Positions 27,267-36,166 of a stretch of 64,000 bases of DNA are shown here, piece by piece; within the stretch, counting starts at the first letter, position 1; every line of letters starts with the position of its first letter. The stretch is from Curtobacterium poinsettiae. Lineage in GTDB: Bacteria; Actinomycetota; Actinomycetes; Actinomycetales; Microbacteriaceae. The position numbers and the translations under genes were made by a program. The DNA is taken from the NCBI RefSeq assembly GCF_025677645.1, contig NZ_CP106879.1, forward strand, positions 3,038,001 through 3,102,000, read 5' to 3'. Below the pieces are notes generated by a model. The model was not told the origin of the DNA and searched no databases. It worked only from the letters and a program-made list of their open reading frames with translations.

Positions 27267-28463
27267 TCAGAGCGCGACCGCAGCCGACTGCCGGGCGATC
27301 TCGAGCTCCTCGTTCGTCGGGATCACGAGCACCGCGACCCGTGAGCCGTCGGTCGAGATGCGGCGGGCGTCGCGCGACGCCAGCTCGTTGCGGTCCGGGT
27401 CGATCTCGATGCCCAGGTGCTCGAGCCCCGCGAGCACGCGCCGTCGCAGCAGCGCGTTGTTCTCGCCGACGCCCGCGGTGAACACGACCGCGTCGAGCCC
27501 GCCGAGCTGCGCCGTGTAGGCGCCCACGTAGCGACGGATGCGGTGGCGGTACACGGCGAGCGCCGCCTCCGCCTGCTCGTCGCCCTTGGTGGCCGCGTCC
27601 TGCACGTCTCGCATGTCACCGTTGCCGGTCAGGCCGAGCAGACCGGACTGCTTGTTGAGCATCGTGTCGAGCTCGTCGAAGGTCATCCCGGCCTCGCGGT
27701 GCAGGTGGATGAGCACCGCGGGATCGAGGTCGCCGGAGCGGGTCCCCATGACGAGCCCCTCGAGCGGCGTGAGCCCCATCGAGGTCTCGATGGACCTCCC
27801 GCCGTCGATGGCCGCGACCGAGGCGCCGTTGCCCAGGTGCAGCACGATCGTCTTGAGTTCGGCGAGCGGCCGGTCGAGGAACTCCGCGGCCTGCTCGGAG
27901 ACGTACTTGTGGCTGGTGCCGTGCATGCCGTAGCGGCGGATCCCGTACTCGGCGGCCAGGTCGGCGGGGATCGCGTACGTGTACGCGTGCGGCGGCATCG
28001 TCTGGTGGAACGCGGTGTCGAACACGGCGACGTGCGGGACGTCCGAGAAGACCTGCTTCGCGGCCCGGATCCCCTCGAGGTTCGCGGGGTTGTGCAGCGG
28101 CGCGAGGCTGTTGAGGTCCTCGATCTGCTGCTCGACCTCGTCCGTGACGACGGTCGCGCGGTCGAAGGTGGTCCCCCCGTGCACGACACGGTGGCCGACG
28201 ACGGCGGGCGGGTGCTCGTCGAACGACGGGCCGACCTTCGCGAACGCGTCGATCATCGCCTGGAACCCGGCGGCGTGGTCGGGCACCGACGCCGAGTCGT
28301 TCGACGACGACTCCCCCGTCAGCGCGTTGGTGTGCTTCCAGGCCCCGGCGGACTCGCCGATGCGCTCGACGAGCCCTGAGGCGAGCGTGCGCTCGTCCTC
28401 GAGTTCGATGAGCTGGTACTTGAACGAACTCGAGCCGGAGTTGACGACGAGGGCTGCGGTCAC
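27267..28463 (-). CDS. ackA: Acetate kinase
   Basis: 398 residues; interconverts acetyl phosphate + ADP and acetate + ATP. Family signatures: LVVNSGSSSFKYQL at the N-terminus, GHRVVHGG, FDTAFHQTMP, YGMHGTSHKYVS, LGNGASVAA and TAGVGENN. Start is GTG at 28463. It follows pta by 49 bases on the same strand, the standard pta-ackA operon for overflow acetate and substrate-level ATP, and probably the main acetate route left if acs is truly broken. Confidence 0.97.
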   Translation of the reverse strand: MTAALVVNSGSSSFKYQLIELEDERTLASGLVERIGESAGAWKHTNALTGESSSNDSASVPDHAAGFQAMIDAFAKVGPSFDEHPPAVVGHRVVHGGTTFDRATVVTDEVEQQIEDLNSLAPLHNPANLEGIRAAKQVFSDVPHVAVFDTAFHQTMPPHAYTYAIPADLAAEYGIRRYGMHGTSHKYVSEQAAEFLDRPLAELKTIVLHLGNGASVAAIDGGRSIETSMGLTPLEGLVMGTRSGDLDPAVLIHLHREAGMTFDELDTMLNKQSGLLGLTGNGDMRDVQDAATKGDEQAEAALAVYRHRIRRYVGAYTAQLGGLDAVVFTAGVGENNALLRRRVLAGLEHLGIEIDPDRNELASRDARRISTDGSRVAVLVIPTNEELEIARQSAAVAL

Positions 28464-28512
28464 GGGGTGGTCACTTTCTGTCGGGCCTGGAGGCGCGGTG
28501 CGGGTCGGGCGG

Positions 28513-30621
28513 TCAGGCCGCGTCGGTCGCGGTGCCGGCCTGGATCGCGGTGATGGCGACGGTGTTCACGATGTCGCCCACCAGGGCGCCGCGCGACAGG
28601 TCGTTGATCGGCTTGCGCAGGCCCTGCAGGACCGGGCCGATCGCCACGGCGCCGGCCGAGCGCTGCACGGCCTTGTACGTGTTGTTGCCGGTGTTGAGGT
28701 CCGGGAAGATGAACACCGTCGCCCGACCCGCGACCGGGGAGCCCGGCATCTTGGTCGACGCGACCGTGGGGTCGGCTGCGGCGTCGTACTGGATCGGGCC
28801 CTCGACGAGCAGGTCGGGTCGGCGGTCCCGCACGAACGCGGTGCCGGCGCGCACCTTGTCGACGTCGGCGCCGGAGCCGCTGTCGCCGGTGGAGTAGCTG
28901 AGCATCGCGACGCGGGGGTCGATGCCGAACTGGGTCGCCGTCTCGGCCGACGAGATCGCGATGTCGGCGAGCTGCTCGCTCGTGGGGTCCGGGATCACCG
29001 CGCAGTCGCCGTAGACGAGCACGCGGTCGGCGAGCGCCATCAGGAACACACTGGACACGATCGAGGTGTCCGGACGGGTCTTGATGATCTCGAACGACGG
29101 CCGGATGGTGTGCGCGGTGGTGTGCTTCGCGCCGGAGACCATGCCGTCGGCGAGTCCGAGCTGCACCATCATCGTGCCGAAGTAGGAGACATCGGTGACG
29201 GTGTCGCGGGCGAGCTCGATCGACATCCCCTTGTGGGCGCGGAGCCGGGTGTACTCCTCGGCGAAGCGTTCCCGCAGCTCGGGGTCGAACGGCGAGACGA
29301 GCTGCGCGGCCTCGAGGTCGAGGCCGAGCTCGGTCGCGCGCGTACGGATGGCGGCGGGGTCGCCGAGGATCGTCAGCTCGCAGACCTGGCGCTGCAGCAG
29401 GGTGGATGCGGCGCGGAGGATGCGGTCGTCCTCGCCCTCCGGCAGGACGATGCGCTTGCCGTAGCTGCGCGCCCGGTCGAGCAGGCCGTGCTCGAACATG
29501 AGCGGCGTGACGACCCCGGACGGGGCGAGCTGCAGCCGGTCGCGCAGGGCCTCGGCGTCGACGTGCTGCTCGAACAGGGCGAGCGCGAGGTCGGCCTTCC
29601 GGGGCGAGTCCGCGGCGAGACGGCCACGGGTCTGGGTGATCCGGAGGGCGGTGTCGTACGTGCCGAGGTCGTTCTGCGCGATCGGCAGCGAGCTCGACAG
29701 GCCCTCGAGCAGCCGGGACACCTGCGGGGCGATCTCGAACCCGCCGTTCAGGATGACGCCGGCAAGGCTCGGGAACGTCTCGGACTGGTTGGCGAGCAGC
29801 GTGGCGATGAGGACGTCGCTCCGGTCGCCGGGGACGACCACGATGCCGCCCTCGATGAGCCGGGGCAGCACGTTCTCCATGCTCATGCCCGCGACGACGG
29901 TGCCGAGGGCCTCGCGGTCGAGCAGGGCGTCGTCCCCGCGCACCAGGGTGGCGCCGGTGGCCTGCAGCAGGGCGCGGACCGTCGGGGCGACGAGCACGCG
30001 GTCCTCGGGGATCGCCCACACCGGGACGTCCGGGTGGTCGTCGTGCACGGCCTGCTCGACACTCGTCACGATGGCGGCCAGGGCGTCCGGGTCGGCGCGG
30101 TTCACCACGACGCCGAACAGCTGCGCGTGTGCCGCCCGCAGCTCGCTCGTCGTGACGTCCGCCACCTGGGCCATGCCCTCGGGGGTGCGCGCCGCACGTT
30201 CGGCGGCGTCACGGCCGCCCAGCACGAGGAGCACCGGAGCGCCGAGGTTCGCGGCGACCTTCGCGTTGAAGGACAGCTCGGTGGGGCTGCCCACGTCGGT
30301 GTAGTCGGACCCGAGCACCACGACGGCGTCGCACTGCCGCTCGACCTGCGCGAACCGGGTGACGATGGTGCCGAGCGCCGCCTCGGGGTCGGCGTGCACG
30401 TCGTCGTAGGTGACGCCGACCGCGTCGTCGTACGAGATGCCGACGGCCGTGTGCTGCAGCAGCAGCTCGAGCACGTAGTCGGGTTCGACGACCGAGCGGG
30501 CGACGGGCCGGAACACGCCGACGCGGCCGACGGACCGGGCGAGGGTCTCGAGGACACCGAGGGCGACGGTGCTCTTGCCCGTGTGCCCTTCTGCTGACGT
30601 GATGTAGATGCGGGTCGACAC
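28513..30621 (-). CDS. pta: Phosphate acetyltransferase
   Basis: 702 residues, long-form Pta: N-terminal P-loop domain (TSAEGHTGKSTVALG), central DRTGG-like regulatory domain, and C-terminal PTA/PTB catalytic domain with RIVLPEGEDDRILRAA, DGMVSGAKHTTAHTIRP and FPDLNTGNNTYKAVQR. Converts acetyl-CoA and phosphate to acetyl phosphate. GTG at 30621 lies seven bases after TACCCT (30634-30629), so the transcript is probably leaderless; upstream frame codons lack family similarity. Confidence 0.96.
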   Translation of the reverse strand: MSTRIYITSAEGHTGKSTVALGVLETLARSVGRVGVFRPVARSVVEPDYVLELLLQHTAVGISYDDAVGVTYDDVHADPEAALGTIVTRFAQVERQCDAVVVLGSDYTDVGSPTELSFNAKVAANLGAPVLLVLGGRDAAERAARTPEGMAQVADVTTSELRAAHAQLFGVVVNRADPDALAAIVTSVEQAVHDDHPDVPVWAIPEDRVLVAPTVRALLQATGATLVRGDDALLDREALGTVVAGMSMENVLPRLIEGGIVVVPGDRSDVLIATLLANQSETFPSLAGVILNGGFEIAPQVSRLLEGLSSSLPIAQNDLGTYDTALRITQTRGRLAADSPRKADLALALFEQHVDAEALRDRLQLAPSGVVTPLMFEHGLLDRARSYGKRIVLPEGEDDRILRAASTLLQRQVCELTILGDPAAIRTRATELGLDLEAAQLVSPFDPELRERFAEEYTRLRAHKGMSIELARDTVTDVSYFGTMMVQLGLADGMVSGAKHTTAHTIRPSFEIIKTRPDTSIVSSVFLMALADRVLVYGDCAVIPDPTSEQLADIAISSAETATQFGIDPRVAMLSYSTGDSGSGADVDKVRAGTAFVRDRRPDLLVEGPIQYDAAADPTVASTKMPGSPVAGRATVFIFPDLNTGNNTYKAVQRSAGAVAIGPVLQGLRKPINDLSRGALVGDIVNTVAITAIQAGTATDAA

Positions 30622-30628
30622 GACGCCC

Positions 30629-30634
30629 AGGGTA
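30629..30634 (-). promoter_or_regulatory. -10 element of pta-ackA (leaderless)
   Basis: TACCCT with a seven-base spacer to the GTG start of pta. Confidence 0.6.
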
Positions 30635-30740
30635 GTCGCCGCACATGTCACGACATCTGGGAGCACGGCCACCGACGACACGCGGTCGTGGGCACCGGAG
30701 AACCTGTACCATTGGGTGTCGCCGTCGCGAGACGGTGTCA

Positions 30741-30825
30741 GGAGAATTCGCCTAGTGGCCTATGGCGCACGCTTGGAAAGCGTGTTGGGTGCAAGCCCTC
30801 GGGGGTTCGAATCCCCCATTCTCCG
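30741..30825 (+). tRNA. tRNA-Ser (anticodon GGA)
   Basis: 85-nt class II tRNA. Acceptor GGAGAAT/ATTCTCC, anticodon stem CACGC/GCGTG with loop TTGGAAA (anticodon GGA), a long variable arm, and T arm GGGGGTTCGAATCCCCC. A TACCAT -10 lies at 30707-30712. CCA is not encoded. Confidence 0.97.
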
Positions 30826-30853
30826 CAGCGAACAGGACAGAACCACCCACGAG

Positions 30854-30879
30854 GGACCCGCACCGATCGGTGCGGGTCC
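30854..30879 (+). terminator. Terminator after tRNA-Ser
   Basis: A perfect 26-base palindrome, two 13-base arms (30854-30866 and 30867-30879) with no spacer, so the innermost bases form the loop. TTCGTCGTT follows. About 30 bases beyond the tRNA end. Confidence 0.8.
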
Positions 30880-31126
30880 TTCGTCGTTGCACGACCGCCC
30901 AGTCCTCCACCCTGCGGACGAGCGCGTGCCCTGTTCCCCCTGGGTTGGCCGGGAAACGCCGACCAGGGGTGGAACGGGCTGTCCCCGGTACCCGTCGGTC
31001 GCCTATGCTGGCCGAGCGAACGGCTCCGGGACGAGCCGACCGCGGTGCATCGAGCGGCAGGGGCGTCGCTCGGAGGGCGTGCTGATCAGCGTGCCCGGAA
31101 CACCCGAGGGGACGAGGAGACGCGCC

Positions 31127-31768
31127 ATGGGGGAGACAACCGTGCCCGCAGTACCCGTGCGGTCCGCCGTCTTCGACACGGTCCTCCGTCCGCGCCGGTC
31201 GCTCGTCCGTTCCACCGCGCTGAGCATCGCCTTCTCGGCCGTGCCCCTCGCCGTCGCCCTGGTCTGGGTCTCGTTCCCGTTCCGCACGTGGGCCGTGTTC
31301 GCCGGGATCGTCGTCGCGATGGCCGCGGCCGTCGGCATCGTGTTCGTCCGACTGCACACCGCGTTCATCGGGATCGACGACGACGGCCTGACGATCCGTG
31401 GCGTCCTCACGGCGCACCGGCGGGTCCCCCGCGAGCGCGTGCACAGCCTCGTGCTCGCCACGACCTTCGGCTCCTCGGTGGACCGGACCGTACGGGAACT
31501 CGTCGCCTTCGACCGGACCGGAACGCACCTCTTCCGGCTCCGCGCCGACGTCTGGGGGGACGACGGGCTCGACCGGGTCGTCGACGCGCTCGGCGTACAG
31601 GTCGTCGAGGAGTCCCGGCCGGTCTCCGCCCGCACCTTCGCGAAGCGCTACCCGACGAGCCGCGCCTGGTACGAGCAGCGGTCGGCGTTCCTGCTCGTCG
31701 GCGGCCTCGTCGTGCTGGTCGTCGGCGGGCTGCTCGCCGTGGAGTTCGCCGGCCTCAACGCCCGCTGA
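31127..31768 (+). CDS. Small membrane protein with a PH-like domain
   Basis: 213 residues. Two membrane helices (~residues 29-75), a soluble region with the strand pattern IGIDDDGLTIRGVLTAHRRVPRERVHSLVL resembling bacterial PH domains, and a C-terminal helix (FLLVGGLVVLVVGGLLAVEF). ATG at 31127 has GAGGAGA upstream. The 247 bases before it hold the tRNA terminator and no other gene. No partner genes; function unknown. Confidence 0.75.
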   Translation: MGETTVPAVPVRSAVFDTVLRPRRSLVRSTALSIAFSAVPLAVALVWVSFPFRTWAVFAGIVVAMAAAVGIVFVRLHTAFIGIDDDGLTIRGVLTAHRRVPRERVHSLVLATTFGSSVDRTVRELVAFDRTGTHLFRLRADVWGDDGLDRVVDALGVQVVEESRPVSARTFAKRYPTSRAWYEQRSAFLLVGGLVVLVVGGLLAVEFAGLNAR

Positions 31769-31916
31769 CCCTCCCCGTCGCGGCGCGGCAGGGGCCCGCG
31801 GACCGCGGTACCCGGCTCCGTTGGTTCCGCGTCGGTGGCGACCCGAGCCTCCCGGCCGTCGGCCACGCGCCGGACGTGACCCGGGCCGCACGACCGGGCC
31901 CGTGGAACCCGTCTTC

Positions 31917-33173
31917 TCAGTGCGAGAGCGCGGGCACCGTCCGCGGGCGGACCACGAACCAGAGCATCAGGATCGCGACGGCGGCGGTCGACGCCATCAC
32001 CATCGCCATCGGGGTGGCCGTCGTGATGCCGAGCCAGCCGACCACCGGCGAGATGAGCCCGGCGACGCCGAAGTTCAGGGCGCCGAGCACCGAGGCGGCG
32101 GTGCCTGCTTCCTTCCCGTGGGCAGCGAGACCGATGACCTGGACGAGCGGGAACGAGAACCCGCACGCGGCGATGAAGAACCAGAGCGGCACGAGCACGC
32201 CGACCAGACCGGCCCCGAGCTGGTCGAGGACGATGATCGCGATCGATGCCAGCAGCAGGGTCGCGGTCGAGCACGCGAGGATCCACTGCGGACCCACCCG
32301 CTGGGCGAGCCGCGACGAGATCTGCACGCCCAGGACGACCCCGACGGAGTTGACGGCGAAGAGCAGCCCGTACTGCTGCGCGTCGAGCCCGTAGACCTGC
32401 TGGAACAGGAACGGCGACGCGCTGAGGTACGAGAACAGACCGCTGAACACCATGGCGCCGATGAGCGCGACACCGACGAAGATCCGGTCGGAGAACAGCG
32501 CCTTGTAGCGCTGGCCGATGGTGGAGTGCCCGGCCTCGTGCCGGCGGGCCGGCGGCAGGGTCTCGACGATGAGCAGGATCGACGCGATCACCACCGCCAG
32601 GCCGTAGCAGGCGAGGAAGACGAAGATGCCGCGCCAGCTGGTGAACTGCAGCATCTGCGAACCGATGAGCGGCGCGAGGATCGGTGCGAGGCCGTTCACC
32701 ATCGCCAGACGGGACAGCATCCGCACCAGCGGCTTGCCGCCGAACAGGTCACGCACCGTCGCCATCGCGACGACACCGCCGGCCGCGGCACCCATGCCCT
32801 GCAGCACGCGGAACACCGCGAGCAGCTCGATGTCCGGCGCGGTCGCGGCACCGATCGACGCGGCGATGTGCACCGTGGTCGCGATGATCAGCGGCAGCCG
32901 GCGGCCGACCTTGTCGCTCCACGGGCCGACCAGGAGCTGCCCGATGGCGAAGCCGAGCGTCGTCGCGGTGAGCGTCAGCTGGACCGCGCCGTCGGTGACG
33001 CCGAACTGGTCCTTGATCGCCGGGAACGCCGGCAGGTACAGGTCGATCGTGAACGGACCGAGCGCCGTGAGGGCACCCAGGACGAAGACGTAGACGAGTC
33101 GCTGCCCGCGGGAGAGCGAGTCTCCCGGGTGCAGGACGACCCGGAGCGAACCGGTGGTGGCGGGCGCGGTCAC
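31917..33173 (-). CDS. Bcr/CflA-family multidrug efflux MFS transporter
   Basis: 418 residues with about 12 membrane helices. The family's N-terminal pattern LGALTALGPFTIDLYLPAFP and the motif A region GPWSDKVGRRLPL are clear, and VFRVLQGMGAAAGGVV is the characteristic helix-4 sequence. GTG at 33173 follows AAGGA by about ten bases. A 12-bp palindrome lies 52 bases upstream and a divergent TetR regulator follows, so drug-responsive control is likely. Substrate not predictable. Confidence 0.92.
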   Translation of the reverse strand: MTAPATTGSLRVVLHPGDSLSRGQRLVYVFVLGALTALGPFTIDLYLPAFPAIKDQFGVTDGAVQLTLTATTLGFAIGQLLVGPWSDKVGRRLPLIIATTVHIAASIGAATAPDIELLAVFRVLQGMGAAAGGVVAMATVRDLFGGKPLVRMLSRLAMVNGLAPILAPLIGSQMLQFTSWRGIFVFLACYGLAVVIASILLIVETLPPARRHEAGHSTIGQRYKALFSDRIFVGVALIGAMVFSGLFSYLSASPFLFQQVYGLDAQQYGLLFAVNSVGVVLGVQISSRLAQRVGPQWILACSTATLLLASIAIIVLDQLGAGLVGVLVPLWFFIAACGFSFPLVQVIGLAAHGKEAGTAASVLGALNFGVAGLISPVVGWLGITTATPMAMVMASTAAVAILMLWFVVRPRTVPALSH

Positions 33174-33224
33174 GAGACAGGAGTCCTTCGACGATGAGGG
33201 TTGGAGGGGTGATCGCGGGCCGAT

Positions 33225-33236
33225 CGAATCGATTCG
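33225..33236. promoter_or_regulatory. Candidate TetR operator
   Basis: CGAATCGATTCG is a perfect 12-bp palindrome within a weaker outer symmetry (GCGG...CCGC). It lies between the divergent transporter and TetR genes, close to the transporter start. Confidence 0.5.
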
Positions 33237-33400
33237 TCCGCGGAACCATCCTACGGTCGCCGGTGCGTGCTCGGCGTCGCCGGTGCAGCCCGCCCGCGTG
33301 AAGCGGCTCGTGCTGCCCCTCGGCCCTGCGCGGACCATGCGGTAGCGTCGGGTTGCTCGGGGGCCTTCCGGGTGAAGCGGATCAGAAGGGGGTGGGCGTC

Positions 33401-33982
33401 ATGGTGGATGCCCGGATCCTGCACACCACTGCAGCGCTGCGCGAGGCGATCCTGCGACTCGCCGCGGACCGACCGGTCTCGGAGATCACCGTCGCCGACG
33501 TCACGCGTGCCGCCGGCATCAACCGGGCCACGTTCTACTCGCACGCCGTCTCGCCCGGGTCGCTGCTCGCCGACGTCCTGACGCCGGAACTCGACCGCAT
33601 CCGGCAGGACGACGCCGACGAACGCCGAGCCGCCGCCGACCGGGGCGCCGGAGCCGACGAGCTCGCGGCCATCACCCGGCGCGGCATCAACGCCGTCGTC
33701 GAGCACGTGACGACGCACCGTGACATCTACGCCAAGGCACTGCCGGACCCGAACGACGCCTCGCTGCACCGGCTGCTCGTCGAGCACTTCACGGTGTCGA
33801 GCGCGCTGCACATCCGCGAGCTCGACCCCGCACACCGGCCCGACCTGCTCGACGACGTCGCCGCGGGGTTCGTGGCGCAGGGCTTCGTCGGGGCGATCGA
33901 GGCCTGGCTCGCCGGACCCCGGCGGTCGCGGAAGGCGCTGGTGGAGACGATCACGCTGTCGTTCCCGACGTGGTGGAGCTGA
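33401..33982 (+). CDS. TetR-family transcriptional regulator
   Basis: 193 residues. The N-terminal HTH reads LREAILRLAADRPVSEITVADVTRAAGINRATFYSH, a textbook TetR fold; the rest is a helical ligand domain. ATG at 33401 has AGAAGGGGG upstream. Divergent from the Bcr/CflA transporter, which it probably represses. Confidence 0.92.
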   Translation: MVDARILHTTAALREAILRLAADRPVSEITVADVTRAAGINRATFYSHAVSPGSLLADVLTPELDRIRQDDADERRAAADRGAGADELAAITRRGINAVVEHVTTHRDIYAKALPDPNDASLHRLLVEHFTVSSALHIRELDPAHRPDLLDDVAAGFVAQGFVGAIEAWLAGPRRSRKALVETITLSFPTWWS

Positions 33983-33993
33983 GCGGACCGTTC

Positions 33994-34566
33994 CTACTCG
34001 GCGTCGGTCGTGTCGCCGTCCGTCGGGTCGGTCTCCGGCTTCTCGCCGCGCTGCAGGGACTGCACGACGTCGACCGCCGTCGCCGCGGTGTCGGCATCGT
34101 CGCCCTCGGACGGTACGCGGTAGTCGGCGGACACCCCGTCGCCACCGGTGCCGGTCGCGGGGAGCGGGTCGCCGAGGGACACCACGACGACCCCGGCATC
34201 GTGGGCGGTCTGGATCACGCCGGTCAGTGCGGACGGTCGGGCGGCGTGCACGAGCAGGGCCTTGGCGCCCTTCCGCACGAGCTGGGCGACCGCGGTCCGC
34301 TGGGACGCCGCCGCACCCGATGCCGGAGCGACCCGGACGTCCGGCCGGAACCCGGCGTCGGTCAGGTCCGTGCGGAGCCGGTCGGCGAGTGCCGCGTCGT
34401 CGTGCACCAGGACGACACCGATCACGGCCTGCTGGTCGAAACCGCCGTCGGAGCTCGTCAGGTCGGTGCTCTGCACGGGTGTGGGGGCGGCCGACGTCGT
34501 GCCCTGGCACCCGGCCAGGGTCAGGGCCGCCGCCAGGGCGACGGTCACGGCGACGATGCGCAGCAC
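33994..34566 (-). CDS. Putative lipoprotein, periplasmic-binding-protein-like
   Basis: 190 residues with a type II signal peptide (RIVAVTVALAAALTLAGC; lipobox LAGC). The mature part alternates strands and helices (VIGVVLVHDDAALADRLRTDL, VAQLVRKGAKALLVHA, DAGVVVVSLGDPLP) in the style of a sugar-binding half domain, and the C-terminus is Asp/Thr-rich. GTG at 34566 is six bases after GAGGAG. It lies 31 bases after the MFS gene on the same strand, so they are probably one operon. Ligand unknown. Confidence 0.75.
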   Translation of the reverse strand: MLRIVAVTVALAAALTLAGCQGTTSAAPTPVQSTDLTSSDGGFDQQAVIGVVLVHDDAALADRLRTDLTDAGFRPDVRVAPASGAAASQRTAVAQLVRKGAKALLVHAARPSALTGVIQTAHDAGVVVVSLGDPLPATGTGGDGVSADYRVPSEGDDADTAATAVDVVQSLQRGEKPETDPTDGDTTDAE

Positions 34567-34597
34567 GGTGGTCTCCTCTTCGGTCCGGTCTGCCACG

Positions 34598-36028
34598 CTA
34601 CCCGGCGGCCGGGCCGTGCGACGACGACACGGTCCCGCCCGGGTCCGCCGGGACCGTCGTCGCCGGTGCCGGCACGGGGCCGAGCCGTCGGACGGCCGCG
34701 ATCGCCAGTGCAGCGAACCCGATCATCGCGGCGAACACCAGGGGGAACGACACGGTGCCGTCGGCTCCACCGGTCGCGGTGAAGAGCAGGCCGGTCACCG
34801 CCAGACCGATCACGCTGCCCGCGGCATCAGCGATCGTCAGGGCCGAGCTCGCGAACCCGTCGTCGCCCTCGCCGGAGAACCGCAGGGTCAGCATCGAGGC
34901 GCGCGGGTAGATCGCGCCCATGCCCGCACCGCCGACGAACCAGCCGGCGACCAGCACCCACCACGACAGGTCGAACGTCGCGACCGCGAGCGCGGTCACC
35001 AGGCTGATGAGCACCAGCGTGAGTCCCACCCCGAAGGTGCGACGGGCGGTGAGCCGCCGCTCCCCCAGACGGCCGTGCGCCCAGCTCGACGCGGCCCAGC
35101 TGAGTGCCGCCACCGTCAGGGCGAGCCCCGCGGCCGACGGCGACAACCCGTGTTCGGCCTGCAGCAGGAACGGCACGTACGCCTCGCTCCCGAAGAACGA
35201 CGCGGCGACGAGCCCGCGCAGCAGCACGACCGACGGCAGCCCGGCAGCGGCCCGGAACGTCCCGCCCGGCAGCAGCGGACGCAGGGCGAACCAGGTGCCG
35301 ACCAGCCCGACGACGACCGCCGCGACCATGCCCCACGGGGTCAGGTCCGGCGCCACGTTGAGCAGCAGGATCGACACGGCCGCCGCCACCGACCACCCGA
35401 TCCGGACCCGCTGCCACGGCGGGCGGAGCGACGAGGCCGGGGCGTGCAGCCGGCCGAGCGTCGGCACGAGCAGGGTGAAGGCGGCCAACGCGATCACCAG
35501 GGCCCCGGCGAACACCCAGTGCCAGTTCCAGGTGTCGGTGACGATGCCGGCCAGGGCGGGACCGATCAGCGCCGGGACGACCCAGGCCGCGGCGAACCCG
35601 GCGAACACCGGTCCGTGCAGCTCGGCGGGGAAGATCCGGGCGACGAGCACGTACAGCACCACGTCGATGGCCCCGGCGCCGAACCCCTCGACGAGCCGCC
35701 CGGCCAGGAACACCTCCATGGTCGGTGCGAGCATGACCACGGCGGTCCCCACCGCGAAGAACGCCGCCGAGACCCACGCCACGATCCGACCACCGGCGCG
35801 ATCGGTCCAGTTGCCGGCGAGCACCATGCCGGGCACCCCGGCGGCGAGCGGGGCGGCGAAGGCGAGCGCGTACAGGGTCTCGCCGTCGAGGTCACGGCTG
35901 ATCACCGGCATGATCGTCGTCATCGCCAGGTTCTGGAACGCCGCGACGCCGACGATCGCGACCATGCCGATCGTCGCGAGGGCGTACGGCCCGCTCAGCA
36001 GGCTGGTCCGCGACGCCGTTGTGCTCAC
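34598..36028 (-). CDS. MFS transporter (14-helix-like efflux)
   Basis: 476 residues, about 12-14 membrane helices. Motif A-like AGNWTDRAGGRIVAW and the helix 1 sequence AFQNLAMTTIMPVISRDLDG fit drug:H+ antiporters. The C-terminal tail is Pro/Ala-rich. It heads the operon with the lipoprotein gene. No adjacent regulator; substrate unknown. Confidence 0.88.
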   Translation of the reverse strand: MSTTASRTSLLSGPYALATIGMVAIVGVAAFQNLAMTTIMPVISRDLDGETLYALAFAAPLAAGVPGMVLAGNWTDRAGGRIVAWVSAAFFAVGTAVVMLAPTMEVFLAGRLVEGFGAGAIDVVLYVLVARIFPAELHGPVFAGFAAAWVVPALIGPALAGIVTDTWNWHWVFAGALVIALAAFTLLVPTLGRLHAPASSLRPPWQRVRIGWSVAAAVSILLLNVAPDLTPWGMVAAVVVGLVGTWFALRPLLPGGTFRAAAGLPSVVLLRGLVAASFFGSEAYVPFLLQAEHGLSPSAAGLALTVAALSWAASSWAHGRLGERRLTARRTFGVGLTLVLISLVTALAVATFDLSWWVLVAGWFVGGAGMGAIYPRASMLTLRFSGEGDDGFASSALTIADAAGSVIGLAVTGLLFTATGGADGTVSFPLVFAAMIGFAALAIAAVRRLGPVPAPATTVPADPGGTVSSSHGPAAG

Positions 36029-36073
36029 CCGATCATCGTAGGGGCGGGCGCCGACGACACGGCAGCGGGTCGC

Positions 36074-36150
36074 GCGCCCCGCCGTCCTGCGCCCCGCCGT
36101 CCTGCGCCCCGCCGTCCTGCGCCCCGTCGCCCCGCGCCCCGTCGTCCCGC
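36074..36150. repeat. 15-bp tandem repeat between metB and the MFS gene
   Basis: GCGCCCCGCCGTCCT is present in three perfect copies (36074-36118), then decays into GCGCCCCGTC units up to about 36150. It lies just downstream of metB. No known function; likely slippage-prone. Confidence 0.85.
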
Positions 36151-36166
36151 GTCAGCGGGGCCGGCG

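Noticed and set aside
30608..31126. N-terminal extension of the small membrane protein across tRNA-Ser
   Set aside because: The frame would translate through the tRNA and its terminator; ATG at 31127 has a proper ribosome site.
36074..36150. GC-rich 15-bp repeats as a CRISPR array
   Set aside because: Units are contiguous without spacers and no cas genes are present.
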